A stretch of DNA of 12,636 bases from Bacteroidota bacterium (GCA_003648395.1 QMPB01000075.1:1-12636), one strand, 5' to 3'; shown: positions 1-7,830, numbered from the stretch's first letter. Made by a program: numbers and translations. Notes: generated from the sequence alone by a model not told the origin.

Positions 1-1470
1 AAACATCTTGATATTTCTAATGAAGAACTTACAGCAATTAATGTAATCCGAAAATCGATAGATGCAAGGCAGAGAGTAATAAAGTTTAATGTAAGAGTTG
101 ATGCCTATATTAATGAGAAACCAAAGGAAGAGGATTTTATTCCGAAATTCAGGAATGTAACAAACAGTAAGAGAGTTGTTATTGTAGGTAGTGGACCTGC
201 AGGGCTTTTTGCGGCTCTTAGACTTATTGAGCGTGGTTATAAACCTATTATACTTGAAAGAGGAAAGCCAGTAAAGGATCGTAAACTTGATATTGCAAAG
301 CTAAATAGAGAGAGTGTTGTTGACGAGGATAGTAATTACGCTTTTGGAGAGGGGGGAGCTGGTACATTCTCTGATGGTAAACTTTATACTAGAAGTAAGA
401 AACGTGGTAATGTTAAAGATGTTTTAGATTTGCTTATTTTTCATGGGGCTGATTCTAATATTGGTGTAGATGCTCATCCTCACATAGGAACAAATAAACT
501 ACCTCGTATTATTCAAAAAATTAGAGAAACAATACTTAATTATGGTGGAGAAATATATTTTAATCACAGGGTTTCTGATTTAATGATAAAAGACAGTAAA
601 ATATTAGGAGTAATAGCAAATGGAGAAAAATTTGAAGGGGAAGCAGTAATACTTGCAACAGGCCATTCGGCAAGAGATATTTATGAATTGCTTCATAAAA
701 ATAATATTTTGCTTGAATCAAAAGCCTTTGCAATGGGTGTTAGAGTCGAGCACCCTCAGCAAATGATTGATAATATACAGTATCATTGTGAAATTAGGGA
801 CGATTATTTGCCAGCAGCGGCTTATAGCTTAGTTTCTCAAGTGGAAGATAGAGGAGTTTACTCTTTTTGTATGTGCCCCGGAGGATTTATTGTGCCCGCA
901 GCAACAGCTCCAGACGAATTGGTTGTAAATGGAATGTCGCCCTCAATGCGAAATTCTAAATACGCAAACTCAGGTATGGTAGTTCAAATAAATATAGAGG
1001 ATTTGAGTAATTATAAAGATTATGGAGTAATGGCAGGGCTTAAATTTCAAGGGGATTTAGAAAAAATGGCTTTCATTAATGGAGGTGTTGGACAAATTGC
1101 ACCTGCTCAGCGATTAGAAGATTTTGTTAGAGGAAAGGTTTCCAGTGATTTACCTGATACATCATATCACCCAGGTATTGTTTCTTCGCCATTACATATG
1201 TGGCTACCAGAAGCAATAGGCCCTCGATTGCAAAAAGGGTTTAAAACTTTTGATAAACGAATGAAAGGATTTATTACTAATGAAGCAGTTGTTCTAGGTG
1301 TAGAATCTCGTACTTCTTCTCCATTGAGAATTCCTCGTGATAAATTAAGTCTTCAACATCCTCAGATTGACGGATTATATCCTGCTGGAGAGGGTGCTGG
1401 ATATGCTGGAGGTATAGTTTCAGCAGCAGTTGATGGCCAAAGAATAGCAGATTCTATGAGAATAAATTAA
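1..1470 (+). CDS. FAD/NAD(P)-dependent oxidoreductase, COG2509-like (5' end missing)
   Basis: The reading frame is open from base 1 to the TAA at 1468-1470, giving 489 residues, so the true start lies outside the window. A dinucleotide-binding motif GSGPAG lies at residues 63-68, with an acidic end of the second strand in ILERG shortly after. GEGGAGTFSDGKL (116-128) follows, then ATGHSARD (219-226), FCMCPGG (about 289-295) and a C-terminal FAD-binding stretch DGLYPAGEGAGYAGG from 457. About 60 residues precede the Rossmann motif, including RKSIDAR; this N-terminal extension and the Cys-x-Cys-Pro motif are, as I recall, typical of the uncharacterised COG2509 flavoproteins of about 520 residues, so perhaps 20-40 residues are missing. 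Substrate and partner are unknown. Being soluble and without a visible signal peptide in what is present, it is probably cytoplasmic. A TTG at 430 is not a plausible start because it falls after the FAD motif. Confidence 0.9.
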   Translation, partial: KHLDISNEELTAINVIRKSIDARQRVIKFNVRVDAYINEKPKEEDFIPKFRNVTNSKRVVIVGSGPAGLFAALRLIERGYKPIILERGKPVKDRKLDIAKLNRESVVDEDSNYAFGEGGAGTFSDGKLYTRSKKRGNVKDVLDLLIFHGADSNIGVDAHPHIGTNKLPRIIQKIRETILNYGGEIYFNHRVSDLMIKDSKILGVIANGEKFEGEAVILATGHSARDIYELLHKNNILLESKAFAMGVRVEHPQQMIDNIQYHCEIRDDYLPAAAYSLVSQVEDRGVYSFCMCPGGFIVPAATAPDELVVNGMSPSMRNSKYANSGMVVQINIEDLSNYKDYGVMAGLKFQGDLEKMAFINGGVGQIAPAQRLEDFVRGKVSSDLPDTSYHPGIVSSPLHMWLPEAIGPRLQKGFKTFDKRMKGFITNEAVVLGVESRTSSPLRIPRDKLSLQHPQIDGLYPAGEGAGYAGGIVSAAVDGQRIADSMRIN

Positions 1471-1501
1471 TTTCAATAAAAAAATAACAAATATAAAGTG
1501 C

Positions 1502-1518
1502 TTACTCTCAGAGAGTAA
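1502..1518 (+). repeat. Short perfect inverted repeat after the oxidoreductase gene
   Basis: TTACTCT and AGAGTAA pair perfectly around a CAG centre, 32 bases after the stop codon. No T-run follows directly; the nearest is at 1530-1535. It could be the upper part of a 3' hairpin or an unrelated palindrome. Confidence 0.4.
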
Positions 1519-1529
1519 TAACGTCGGTA

Positions 1530-1558
1530 TTTTTTCAATTATTATAATTGTGAAAAAA
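1530..1558. terminator. Possible two-way AT-rich terminator hairpin
   Basis: CAATTAT (1536-1542) pairs with ATAATTG (1544-1550), and the flanking T6 (1530-1535) pairs with A6 (1553-1558) across a two-base bulge. The stem is almost all A-T, so it is weak. It lies between the oxidoreductase and the tRNA promoter, where a terminator is expected. Confidence 0.4.
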
Positions 1559-1581
1559 GTAATTCAAAATTAAAAAAATCA

Positions 1582-1611
1582 TTTGCAATTAAAAAAAAAA
1601 TTGTATTTTTG
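1582..1611 (+). promoter_or_regulatory. Bacteroidota-type promoter for tRNA-Gln (and probably rimP operon)
   Basis: TTTG at 1582-1585 matches the -33 element and TATTTTTG at 1604-1611 matches the TAnnTTTG -7 element, with 18 bases between them. This fits the sigma-ABfr consensus of the phylum. Transcription would begin near 1617, about 15 bases before the mature tRNA end. No comparable promoter is visible between the tRNA and rimP, so this may drive the whole rimP-nusA-infB unit as well; that is inference. Confidence 0.7.
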
Positions 1612-1632
1612 CAGTCCCTTTAACGGGTAGTA

Positions 1633-1703
1633 TGACCCATGGTGTAATGGTAGCACTACAGTTTTTGGTACTGTTAGTCAAGGTTCGAATCCTTGTGGGT
1701 CAA
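1633..1703 (+). tRNA. tRNA-Gln (anticodon TTG)
   Basis: The cloverleaf folds completely by eye. Acceptor stem TGACCCA (1633-1639) pairs with TGGGTCA (1696-1702). The D arm has a GTG/CAC stem and TAATGGTAG loop. The anticodon stem ACAGT/ACTGT holds loop TTTTGGT, giving anticodon TTG, which reads CAA glutamine codons. The variable loop is four bases and the T arm is CAAGG-TTCGAAT-CCTTG. The discriminator is A at 1703. The weak U1-A72 first pair is a known feature of glutamine tRNAs. No CCA is encoded, so the tail must be added after transcription. It is the only RNA gene seen, and it sits between a clear promoter and the leader of rimP. Confidence 0.96.
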
Positions 1704-1705
1704 CT

Positions 1706-1752
1706 AGGGTAAAGTCGAAAACATTATCCTGATGCGTAAAGCATCGAAAACA
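1706..1752 (+). promoter_or_regulatory. Structured leader segment between tRNA-Gln and rimP
   Basis: Two hairpins lie end to end: AGGGTAA (1706-1712) with TTATCCT (1724-1730), including one G-U pair, and GATGC (1731-1735) with GCATC (1741-1745) around a GTAAA loop. A nine-base direct repeat, TCGAAAACA, occurs at 1715-1723 and 1744-1752. I do not recognise a named riboswitch. The segment lies just ahead of the rimP-leader terminator and may influence it. Confidence 0.4.
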
Positions 1753-1770
1753 AGAGGAGATTTGATAAAA

Positions 1771-1796
1771 GAGGGGACAGAAAGTCCCCTCTTTTT
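1771..1796 (+). terminator. Strong intrinsic terminator/attenuator in the rimP leader
   Basis: GAGGGGAC (1771-1778) pairs perfectly with GTCCCCTC (1784-1791) around AGAAA, followed by T5 (1792-1796); the preceding A4 can extend the stem. It is the most GC-rich hairpin in the window. It ends 14 bases before the rimP ATG, leaving no space for a promoter downstream of it. It therefore either only ends the tRNA transcript or acts as an attenuator for rimP-nusA-infB. Because of the A-tract it could also stop transcription from the other strand. Confidence 0.85.
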
Positions 1797-1810
1797 ATTA
1801 ATAATATGTT

Positions 1811-2272
1811 ATGATAGATAAGTCAGAAGTAGTACAACTTGTTGAAGAAAGAATTGAAGAACTCAATTCAAATTTATTTTGGGTTTCCGTTGATATTGGA
1901 ACTGGAAATACCATAAAAGTTGTTTTAGATGGAGATAAAGGAGTTAGTATTGAACAGTGTATTTCTGTAAGTCGTAATGTTGAACATAATCTTGATAGAG
2001 AGACTGAAGATTTCAGCCTCGAAGTTACCTCCTACGGTCTCACTCAACCACTAATTCTTGAGCGTCAGTTTATGAAGTATATTGACAAATCAGTAGAAGT
2101 AGTTGATAACGATCAGAAAAAGTTTATTGGCAAATTGATTTCATTTAACAATGGTAGTATTGAAATTGAATTGGAATTAACAAAGAAACAAATCAAAGCA
2201 GGTGCAGAACCAATTAAAAACTTTGATAAAGAGAGTATTAAAGAAGTAAAATCAGTAATAAGTTTTAAATAA
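1811..2272 (+). CDS. rimP: Ribosome maturation factor RimP
   Basis: This 153-residue protein matches the usual RimP length. RimP is a cytoplasmic protein that binds the free 30S subunit and helps its maturation. Visible signatures are VSIEQCISVSRNVEHNLD in the N-terminal domain, then LEVTSYGLTQPL, which corresponds to the family's LEVSSPGLxxPL hinge, with Tyr in the usual Pro position. The C-terminal part is a small beta-rich domain (KKFIGKLISFNNGSIEIEL). Gene context supports the call: nusA starts nine bases after the stop and infB follows. The ATG at 1811 is chosen because the reading frame aligns with the family from its first helix. A two-codon frame ATG-TTA-TGA starts five bases earlier and its stop overlaps this start codon. 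No Shine-Dalgarno sequence is seen; the leader TTAATAATAT is A/T-rich. Confidence 0.95.
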   Translation: MIDKSEVVQLVEERIEELNSNLFWVSVDIGTGNTIKVVLDGDKGVSIEQCISVSRNVEHNLDRETEDFSLEVTSYGLTQPLILERQFMKYIDKSVEVVDNDQKKFIGKLISFNNGSIEIELELTKKQIKAGAEPIKNFDKESIKEVKSVISFK

Positions 2273-2281
2273 TTTACTATA

Positions 2282-3517
2282 ATGAATAGTTTAAATCTAG
2301 TAGAATCTTTTGCGGAATTCAAAGAGTTTAAAAATATTGACCGCCCAACAATGATGCGTATCTTAGAAGATGTGTTTCGTAGTACCTTATTGAAAAAATT
2401 TGGTACTGATGAGAATTTTGATATTATTGTTAACGTGGACAAAGGCGATTTAGAAATTTGGCATTTTAGAGAAGTAGTTGAAGATGGTGCGGTTGAAGAA
2501 CCATATCGTGAAATTGAATATTCAGAAGCAATAAAAATTGAGCCTGATTTTGAAGTAGGAGAAGAGGTTTCTGAAGAAATTAAATTGACAGACTTTGGAA
2601 GACGAGAAGTTTTGACAATTCGTCAGAATCTTGCTGCTAAAATACAGGAGTACGAACGTGAGAATGAATTTAAGAAATATAAAGATAGAATAGGAGAGGT
2701 AATTACCGCTGAGGTTTATCAAATTTGGAAGAAAGAGATTCTTTTACTTGATGATGAAGATATTGAACTATTATTACCTAAGACAGAGCAAATTCCTTCA
2801 GATTTCTTTAGGAAAGGAGATACTGTAAGAGCTGTTGTCCTTAAAGTAGAATTGTACAATAATGCTCCTAAAATTATTCTTTCCAGAACTTCACCAATCT
2901 TCCTTGAGAGATTATTTGAGCAAGAAGTGCCTGAGGTTTTCGATGGTCTTATTACAATTAAGAATATTGTACGTGAACCAGGCGAAAGAGCTAAAGTTGC
3001 TGTTGAGTCTTATGACGATAGAATAGATCCAGTTGGTGCTTGTGTTGGTATGAAGGGCTCTCGTATTCATGGAATTGTACGTGAGTTAAGAAATGAAAAT
3101 ATTGATGTAATTAACTTTACTAATAATACTAATCTGTTTATTCAGCGTTCATTAAGTCCTGCAAAGATTTCAAGTATAACTATTCATGAAGAAGAAAATA
3201 AAGCAGACGTTTTCTTGAAGCCTGATCAGGTTTCTCTTGCAATTGGTAAAGGTGGAAATAATATTAAACTAGCTGGGCGTTTAACTGGTTACGAAATAGA
3301 TGTTTATCGAGATACCGACGAAGATGTTGAAGATGTTGCTTTAACAGAATTCTCTGATGAAATTGATAGCTGGATAATAGATGAGCTTAAAGCAATTGGT
3401 TGTGATACAGCAATGAGTGTATTAGAACTTGATTATGAAGAGCTAAATAAGCGTACTGACCTTGAAGAGGAAACTATTAGAGAAGTTCTACGAATATTAC
3501 GTTTAGAATTTGAGTAG
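2282..3517 (+). CDS. nusA: Transcription termination/antitermination factor NusA
   Basis: NusA binds RNA polymerase and nascent RNA and controls pausing, intrinsic termination and antitermination. Domains in order: N-terminal polymerase-binding domain (about 1-125), S1 domain (about 135-203, GEVITAEV to IILSRTSP), KH1 (about 206-283, with GMKGSRI at 256-262) and KH2 (about 290-343, with IGKGGNN at 321-327). A short acidic C-terminal helical region (about 345-411) follows. The 411-residue length lacks the two full acidic repeats of the 495-residue E. coli protein, as is usual outside Proteobacteria. It lies nine bases after rimP and 59 before infB, so co-transcription is very likely. In E. coli NusA controls its own operon; the terminator in the rimP leader here offers a possible target, which is inference. 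Confidence 0.97.
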   Translation: MNSLNLVESFAEFKEFKNIDRPTMMRILEDVFRSTLLKKFGTDENFDIIVNVDKGDLEIWHFREVVEDGAVEEPYREIEYSEAIKIEPDFEVGEEVSEEIKLTDFGRREVLTIRQNLAAKIQEYERENEFKKYKDRIGEVITAEVYQIWKKEILLLDDEDIELLLPKTEQIPSDFFRKGDTVRAVVLKVELYNNAPKIILSRTSPIFLERLFEQEVPEVFDGLITIKNIVREPGERAKVAVESYDDRIDPVGACVGMKGSRIHGIVRELRNENIDVINFTNNTNLFIQRSLSPAKISSITIHEEENKADVFLKPDQVSLAIGKGGNNIKLAGRLTGYEIDVYRDTDEDVEDVALTEFSDEIDSWIIDELKAIGCDTAMSVLELDYEELNKRTDLEEETIREVLRILRLEFE

Positions 3518-3576
3518 TATTTCTTTATTTCAAGGGAAAGGATATAAAACAGAGTACATAAATTTATTAATAATAT

Positions 3577-6500
3577 ATGGCAGCAAAAGGAAAAGTACAA
3601 AGATTGAGAAAAGTAGCTGGAGAGTTTAACTTGGGAACAGTTACTATTATTGAATTTCTTGAGAAAAACAACTTTGAGGTGGATAATAATCCTAATGCTA
3701 AGATTACTCCTGAAATGTATGAGTTATTGGAAAAAACATTTAATTCTGATAAATCAGTAAAGGAAGAAAAGGAGAAATTAGCAGAGGAGTATCGTGGTAG
3801 ACGTGATAAAAGAAAAGAGCAAGAAGTTGAGGAAAAAACTATTATTTCAACACCTGTTCCTGAACCTGTTGCTCCTCCAAAACCTGAGAAAATAGAGATT
3901 GAAGTGCCAAAACCAAAGGTTGTTGATAAAATAGACTTGGATAAGGTTGCTTCAAAATCAAAACCAAAGCCAAAACCAAAGAAGGTTGAGGAAGCGCCTA
4001 AAGAAGAGGTTGTAGAAGCTCCAAAACTAGAGAAAAAAACGGAGGTAAAACCTGAAGAGAAGCCTATTAAGGAAGAACTTGTTAAGGAGAAGCCAAAAGT
4101 TGAAAAGGCAATTGAGAAAGTTGAGAAGCCTATTATTGAGAAAAAAGAAGAAACTAATAAGGCTGATACTAAAAAAGGGCCTAAGGTTCTAGGTAATATT
4201 GATCTTGATAGTATGAATCAGAAGACTCGTCCTGCTAAAAAATCTCGTAAACAACGTCAAAAGGAAGAAGCTGAGAAACAAAATGCTGCCGCAAAAAAAT
4301 CAGGTGATTCTAAAAATAAAGTTTTTAATAAAGTTTCGAAGCCCCAAGGAGAGACTAAAGGTTTAGAGCCTAAAAAGGAAACTAAAAGAGATGTTGAAAA
4401 TAAAGATTCTCAATTTATTAAAACTAATATTCAGCAACTTTCAGGTCCTGTAGTTGTTGGTAAAATAGTATTACCAGAGAAAAAGAAACCGCAGAAAAAG
4501 AAAGTTCCTGTGGGTTCTTCTTCAACAGACCCAAAGAAAAAGACTTCTGATAATAATAAAAAGAGAAGGCGTAAAAGGATTAAGACAGCTCCTCCTGTAG
4601 ATGCTAAAGCAGCTTCTAAAAAAGGATCTTTTGATAATAGAAAGAAACGTGCAAAGAAAAAAAGAGAAGTTAAACCAGAATTATCTGCGGAGGATATCTC
4701 TAAGCAAATCAAAGAAACTTTAGCACGATTAAGTGATAATACCAAAAGTAAAGGAGCAAAATATCGTCGTAAGAAAAGAGATGCTGTTTCTCAAACTCAC
4801 CAAAAGGAGATTGAAGCAGAAATGGCAAGTAAATCTGTAATTAAAGCTACAGAATTTGTTAGTGCTAGTGAGTTGGGTACGATGATGGATGTTTCGGTAA
4901 ACGAAATTATTAAAGCATGTATGTCACTAGGAATGTTTGTTTCTATTAATCAACGCTTAGATGCTGAAACAATAAATATTGTAGCTGAAGAATTTGGTTA
5001 TACTGTTGAATTTGTTGGAGCTAAAGAGGTTGAGGAATCATTTATTGAAATAGAAGATACAGAAGAGGATTTACTTAATAGAAATCCAATTGTTACTGTA
5101 ATGGGTCACGTTGACCATGGTAAAACTTCTTTGCTTGACTATATTCGTGAAACTAATGTAATAGCAGGTGAAGCTGGAGGTATTACTCAGCATATTGGCG
5201 CTTATGAGGTTGAACTCAAAACAGGTGAAAAAATAACTTTCCTTGATACTCCAGGTCACGAAGCTTTTACAGCAATGCGTGCTCGTGGTTCTAAAATTAC
5301 AGATATTGCAATTATTGTAATTGCAGCTGATGATTCTATAATGCCTCAAACAAAAGAGGCTATTACTCACGCTCAGGCGGCCGAAGTGCCAATGGTATTT
5401 GCCATTAATAAAGTGGATAGAGATAATGCTAATCCTGATAAGATTAAGGAAGAACTAGCAAATATGAATCTTCTTGTGGAAGATTGGGGTGGTAAATATC
5501 AATCTCAAGATATTTCTGCTAAATTCGGTACTGGTGTTGACCAACTAATGGAAAAAATAGTTCTTGAAGCTGAATTGCTTGAACTTAAAGCAAATCCAAA
5601 TAGAGAAGCTAAAGGTACTGTGCTTGAAGCTTCACTTGATAAGGGTAAGGGTTACGTTACTAAGGTTCTTGTTCAGAATGGAACATTGAAAATTGGTGAT
5701 GCCGTATTAGCTGGAACTACTCATGGTAAAGTAAAAGCCATGTATAACGAAAGAAATAAAGCAGTAAAAACAGCAGGACCTGCTACTCCAGTTCTTTTAT
5801 TAGGACTTAATAGTGCCCCTCAAGCTGGTGATGCTTTTAGAGTAATGCCTGATGAGAAAGAGGCTAGGTCTATTGCCATTAAACGTGAGCAATTACAACG
5901 TGAACAAGGTGTTAGAACTCAAAAACATATAACTCTTGATGAGATTGGTCGCCGTTTAGCAGTTGGAGACTTTAAAGAATTAAACTTAATTATTAAGGGT
6001 GATGTTGATGGTTCTGTAGAAGCATTATCTGATTCACTTATTAAGCTTAGTACCGATGAAATTTCAGTAAATATTATCCAGAAATCTGTTGGACAAGTTA
6101 ATGAAGCTGATGTTATGTTAGCTAGCGCTTCTGATGCCATTATTATTGCATTCCAAGTTCGCCCTTCATTAATTGCACGTCAGTTGGCGGATAAAGAGGA
6201 AATTGATATACGTACATTCTCTATTATCTACGATGTGGTAGATGAGATTAAAGCGGCTATGACAGGTATGCTTTCTCCAGATATTGTTGAGGAAGTCCTT
6301 TGTAGTGTTGAAGTACGAGAAGTATTTAAGATTTCTAAAGTAGGAACTATTGCTGGTTGTTACGTATTGGATGGTAAAATTCATAGAAATACTAGAGTAC
6401 GTATTATTAGAAATGGCATTGTAATATATACTGGTGGTCTAGGTTCTCTAAAACGTTTTAAAGACGATGTTAAAGAGGTAAACAAAGGCTTTGAATGTGG

Positions 6501-6585
6501 ACTTAACATTGAGAATTTTAATGATATTAAAGTTGGTGATATAATTGAAGGCTTCGGTACCAAGGAGGTGAAGCGTACATTATAA
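3577..6585 (+). CDS. infB: Translation initiation factor IF-2
   Basis: IF-2 is the GTPase that brings initiator tRNA to the 30S subunit and promotes joining of 50S. This 1002-residue protein has an IF2_N domain (about 4-56) and a long Lys/Glu/Pro-rich, probably disordered linker (about 57-410, with a PKPKPKPKK run). A second IF2_N-like domain (about 419-480) precedes the G domain (about 503-672). GTPase motifs are intact: GHVDHGKT (510-517), GGIT with switch Thr537, DTPGHE (557-562) and NKVD (611-614). Domain II starts near 680 ([15 protein letters not shown]), and the core and C-terminal initiator-tRNA-binding domains run to the end. It is longer than E. coli IF-2 because of the linker, as is common in this phylum. 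Met416 (4822) just before the second IF2_N domain follows AAGGAGA at 4804-4810, so an internal start is conceivable. It is the last gene of the operon, with a terminator 23 bases downstream. Confidence 0.98.
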   Translation: MAAKGKVQRLRKVAGEFNLGTVTIIEFLEKNNFEVDNNPNAKITPEMYELLEKTFNSDKSVKEEKEKLAEEYRGRRDKRKEQEVEEKTIISTPVPEPVAPPKPEKIEIEVPKPKVVDKIDLDKVASKSKPKPKPKKVEEAPKEEVVEAPKLEKKTEVKPEEKPIKEELVKEKPKVEKAIEKVEKPIIEKKEETNKADTKKGPKVLGNIDLDSMNQKTRPAKKSRKQRQKEEAEKQNAAAKKSGDSKNKVFNKVSKPQGETKGLEPKKETKRDVENKDSQFIKTNIQQLSGPVVVGKIVLPEKKKPQKKKVPVGSSSTDPKKKTSDNNKKRRRKRIKTAPPVDAKAASKKGSFDNRKKRAKKKREVKPELSAEDISKQIKETLARLSDNTKSKGAKYRRKKRDAVSQTHQKEIEAEMASKSVIKATEFVSASELGTMMDVSVNEIIKACMSLGMFVSINQRLDAETINIVAEEFGYTVEFVGAKEVEESFIEIEDTEEDLLNRNPIVTVMGHVDHGKTSLLDYIRETNVIAGEAGGITQHIGAYEVELKTGEKITFLDTPGHEAFTAMRARGSKITDIAIIVIAADDSIMPQTKEAITHAQAAEVPMVFAINKVDRDNANPDKIKEELANMNLLVEDWGGKYQSQDISAKFGTGVDQLMEKIVLEAELLELKANPNREAKGTVLEASLDKGKGYVTKVLVQNGTLKIGDAVLAGTTHGKVKAMYNERNKAVKTAGPATPVLLLGLNSAPQAGDAFRVMPDEKEARSIAIKREQLQREQGVRTQKHITLDEIGRRLAVGDFKELNLIIKGDVDGSVEALSDSLIKLSTDEISVNIIQKSVGQVNEADVMLASASDAIIIAFQVRPSLIARQLADKEEIDIRTFSIIYDVVDEIKAAMTGMLSPDIVEEVLCSVEVREVFKISKVGTIAGCYVLDGKIHRNTRVRIIRNGIVIYTGGLGSLKRFKDDVKEVNKGFECGLNIENFNDIKVGDIIEGFGTKEVKRTL

Positions 6586-6607
6586 ACAACTAACAATTAC
6601 AATATTT

Positions 6608-6656
6608 AGACCAATTGTTGGATGTTTATTTAAACGTTTAACAGTTGGTCTTTTTT
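6608..6656 (+). terminator. Intrinsic terminator of the rimP-nusA-infB operon
   Basis: AGACCAATTGTT (6608-6619) pairs with AACAGTTGGTCT (6640-6651) over 12 positions with one G-U pair. The loop contains a second small stem, GTTTA/TAAAC. A T-run at 6651-6656 follows. It lies 23 bases after infB. Confidence 0.85.
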
Positions 6657-6701
6657 GTTTGTAGATTGTTTTAAGTAATGGTTAGAAGTTCTACAAACAA
6701 A
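6654..6701. repeat. Perfect 12-base inverted repeat upstream of the guanylyltransferase
   Basis: TTTGTTTGTAGA (6654-6665) and TCTACAAACAAA (6690-6701) are exact reverse complements with a 24-base spacer. The left arm overlaps the T-run of the infB terminator. No T-run follows the right arm, so it is not a standard plus-strand terminator. It may be an operator or a leader hairpin for the next gene. Confidence 0.6.
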
Positions 6702-6741
6702 TAAGCAATTCAACAAATAACCAACCCAACAATAATAATAT

Positions 6742-7830
6742 ATGAAAGATAATTACTGTGTAATAATGGCTGGTGGTGCTGGAACTAGATTTTGGCCAAT
6801 GAGTCGTTCGGGAAAACCTAAGCAATTTATTGATATACTCGGTACAGGAGAAACTCTAATACAACAGACTTATAATCGCTTTTTAAATATTTGTCCTGCT
6901 GAGAATATTTATGTCGTTACAAGCGAAAGCTATAGGGCTATTGTCAAAGAACAACTTCCTGATTTAAACGATTCCCAGATTCTTGGTGAGCCTTTAAGAA
7001 AAAATACTGCACCTTGTATTGCTTATGCAAACCATAAAATTCTTAAGAAAAATCCTAATGCACGCATAGTTGTTGCACCTTCTGATCATATTATTCTAAA
7101 AGAAAGTGTTTTTACAAAAGTTGTATCCGATGCGCTGAATGTTGTGGGTGAGAATGATTGGCTGCTAACAATTGGAATAAAACCAAACAGACCAGATACT
7201 GGTTATGGTTATATACAGTATAGTGATGAGGAAAATGTTCACGATATTGAAGATATTCGTAAAGTTAAGACTTTTACAGAGAAACCAATTTTAGAATTAG
7301 CTAAAACTTTTTTAGAGAGTGGAGATTTCTTGTGGAATGCAGGGATTTTTATTTGGAGTTTGAAAAGTATTGAAAAAGCTTTTAAACAATATTTACCTGA
7401 GGTTAATGATTTATTTATCGCAGGGGTAGAAATATATGATACTCCTTCAGAAGAAGATTTTATTAATAAAACTTATAGCCAATGTAAGAATATTTCTATT
7501 GACTATGGGATATTAGAAAAAGCAGATAATGTTTATGTTTATGCTGCTGATTTAGGGTGGTCTGACTTAGGTACTTGGGGGTCTTTATTTGAGAATAGTG
7601 ATAAAAATGAAGATAATAATGCTATAGTAGGTAAGAATGTATTGACTTATAATACAAAGAATTGCATGATAAATGTTCCAAATAATAAATTAGTAGTTGC
7701 TCAAGGTCTAGAAGGTTATATTATTGCAGCAAAAGATAATGCTCTTTTAATCTGCAAGAAGGAAGATGAGCAAATGATTAGAAATATTGTGAATGATATA
7801 AAGGTAGAAAAAGGAGATCATTATATTTAA
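6742..7830 (+). CDS. manC: Mannose-1-phosphate guanylyltransferase
   Basis: The enzyme joins mannose-1-phosphate and GTP to make GDP-mannose, a precursor for surface polysaccharides and GDP-fucose. The nucleotidyltransferase signature AGGAGTRFWPMSRSGKPKQF is at 10-29. APSDH (112-116), FTEKP (178-182), WNAGIF (198-203), IDYGILE (253-259) and DLGWSDLGTW (270-279) follow, all expected in this family. At 362 residues it is the single-domain form, lacking the C-terminal type II isomerase domain of bifunctional ManC/AlgA proteins; a separate type I isomerase is encoded at 10124-11107. The start is ATG at 6742, directly preceded by AATAATAATAT. An inverted repeat at 6654-6701 lies in its upstream region. 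The S46 peptidase gene starts 51 bases after its stop, so shared transcription is possible but there is no functional link. The symbol is by family; some genomes name this gene differently. Confidence 0.93.
   Translation: MKDNYCVIMAGGAGTRFWPMSRSGKPKQFIDILGTGETLIQQTYNRFLNICPAENIYVVTSESYRAIVKEQLPDLNDSQILGEPLRKNTAPCIAYANHKILKKNPNARIVVAPSDHIILKESVFTKVVSDALNVVGENDWLLTIGIKPNRPDTGYGYIQYSDEENVHDIEDIRKVKTFTEKPILELAKTFLESGDFLWNAGIFIWSLKSIEKAFKQYLPEVNDLFIAGVEIYDTPSEEDFINKTYSQCKNISIDYGILEKADNVYVYAADLGWSDLGTWGSLFENSDKNEDNNAIVGKNVLTYNTKNCMINVPNNKLVVAQGLEGYIIAAKDNALLICKKEDEQMIRNIVNDIKVEKGDHYI

Noticed and set aside
430..1470. TTG at 430 as start of a 346-residue protein
   Set aside because: The frame is open back to base 1 and the upstream part encodes the essential FAD-binding motif, so the gene is simply cut by the window start.
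1761..1764. TTTG as a -33 box for a rimP-specific promoter
   Set aside because: The matching -7 box would fall within the terminator stem, where no TAnnTTTG sequence exists.
2113..2442. Minus-strand open frame across the rimP/nusA junction
   Set aside because: It overlaps two well-supported genes on the other strand and has no recognisable domain or own start signal.
3955..3990. Short repeated codons (PKPKPKPKK) as a possible repeat element
   Set aside because: In frame and part of the normal low-complexity IF-2 linker; not a mobile or CRISPR repeat.
4431..4745. Minus-strand Leu/Phe-rich open frame resembling a membrane protein
   Set aside because: It is opposite the Lys-rich linker of infB; Lys codons read backwards give Phe and Leu.
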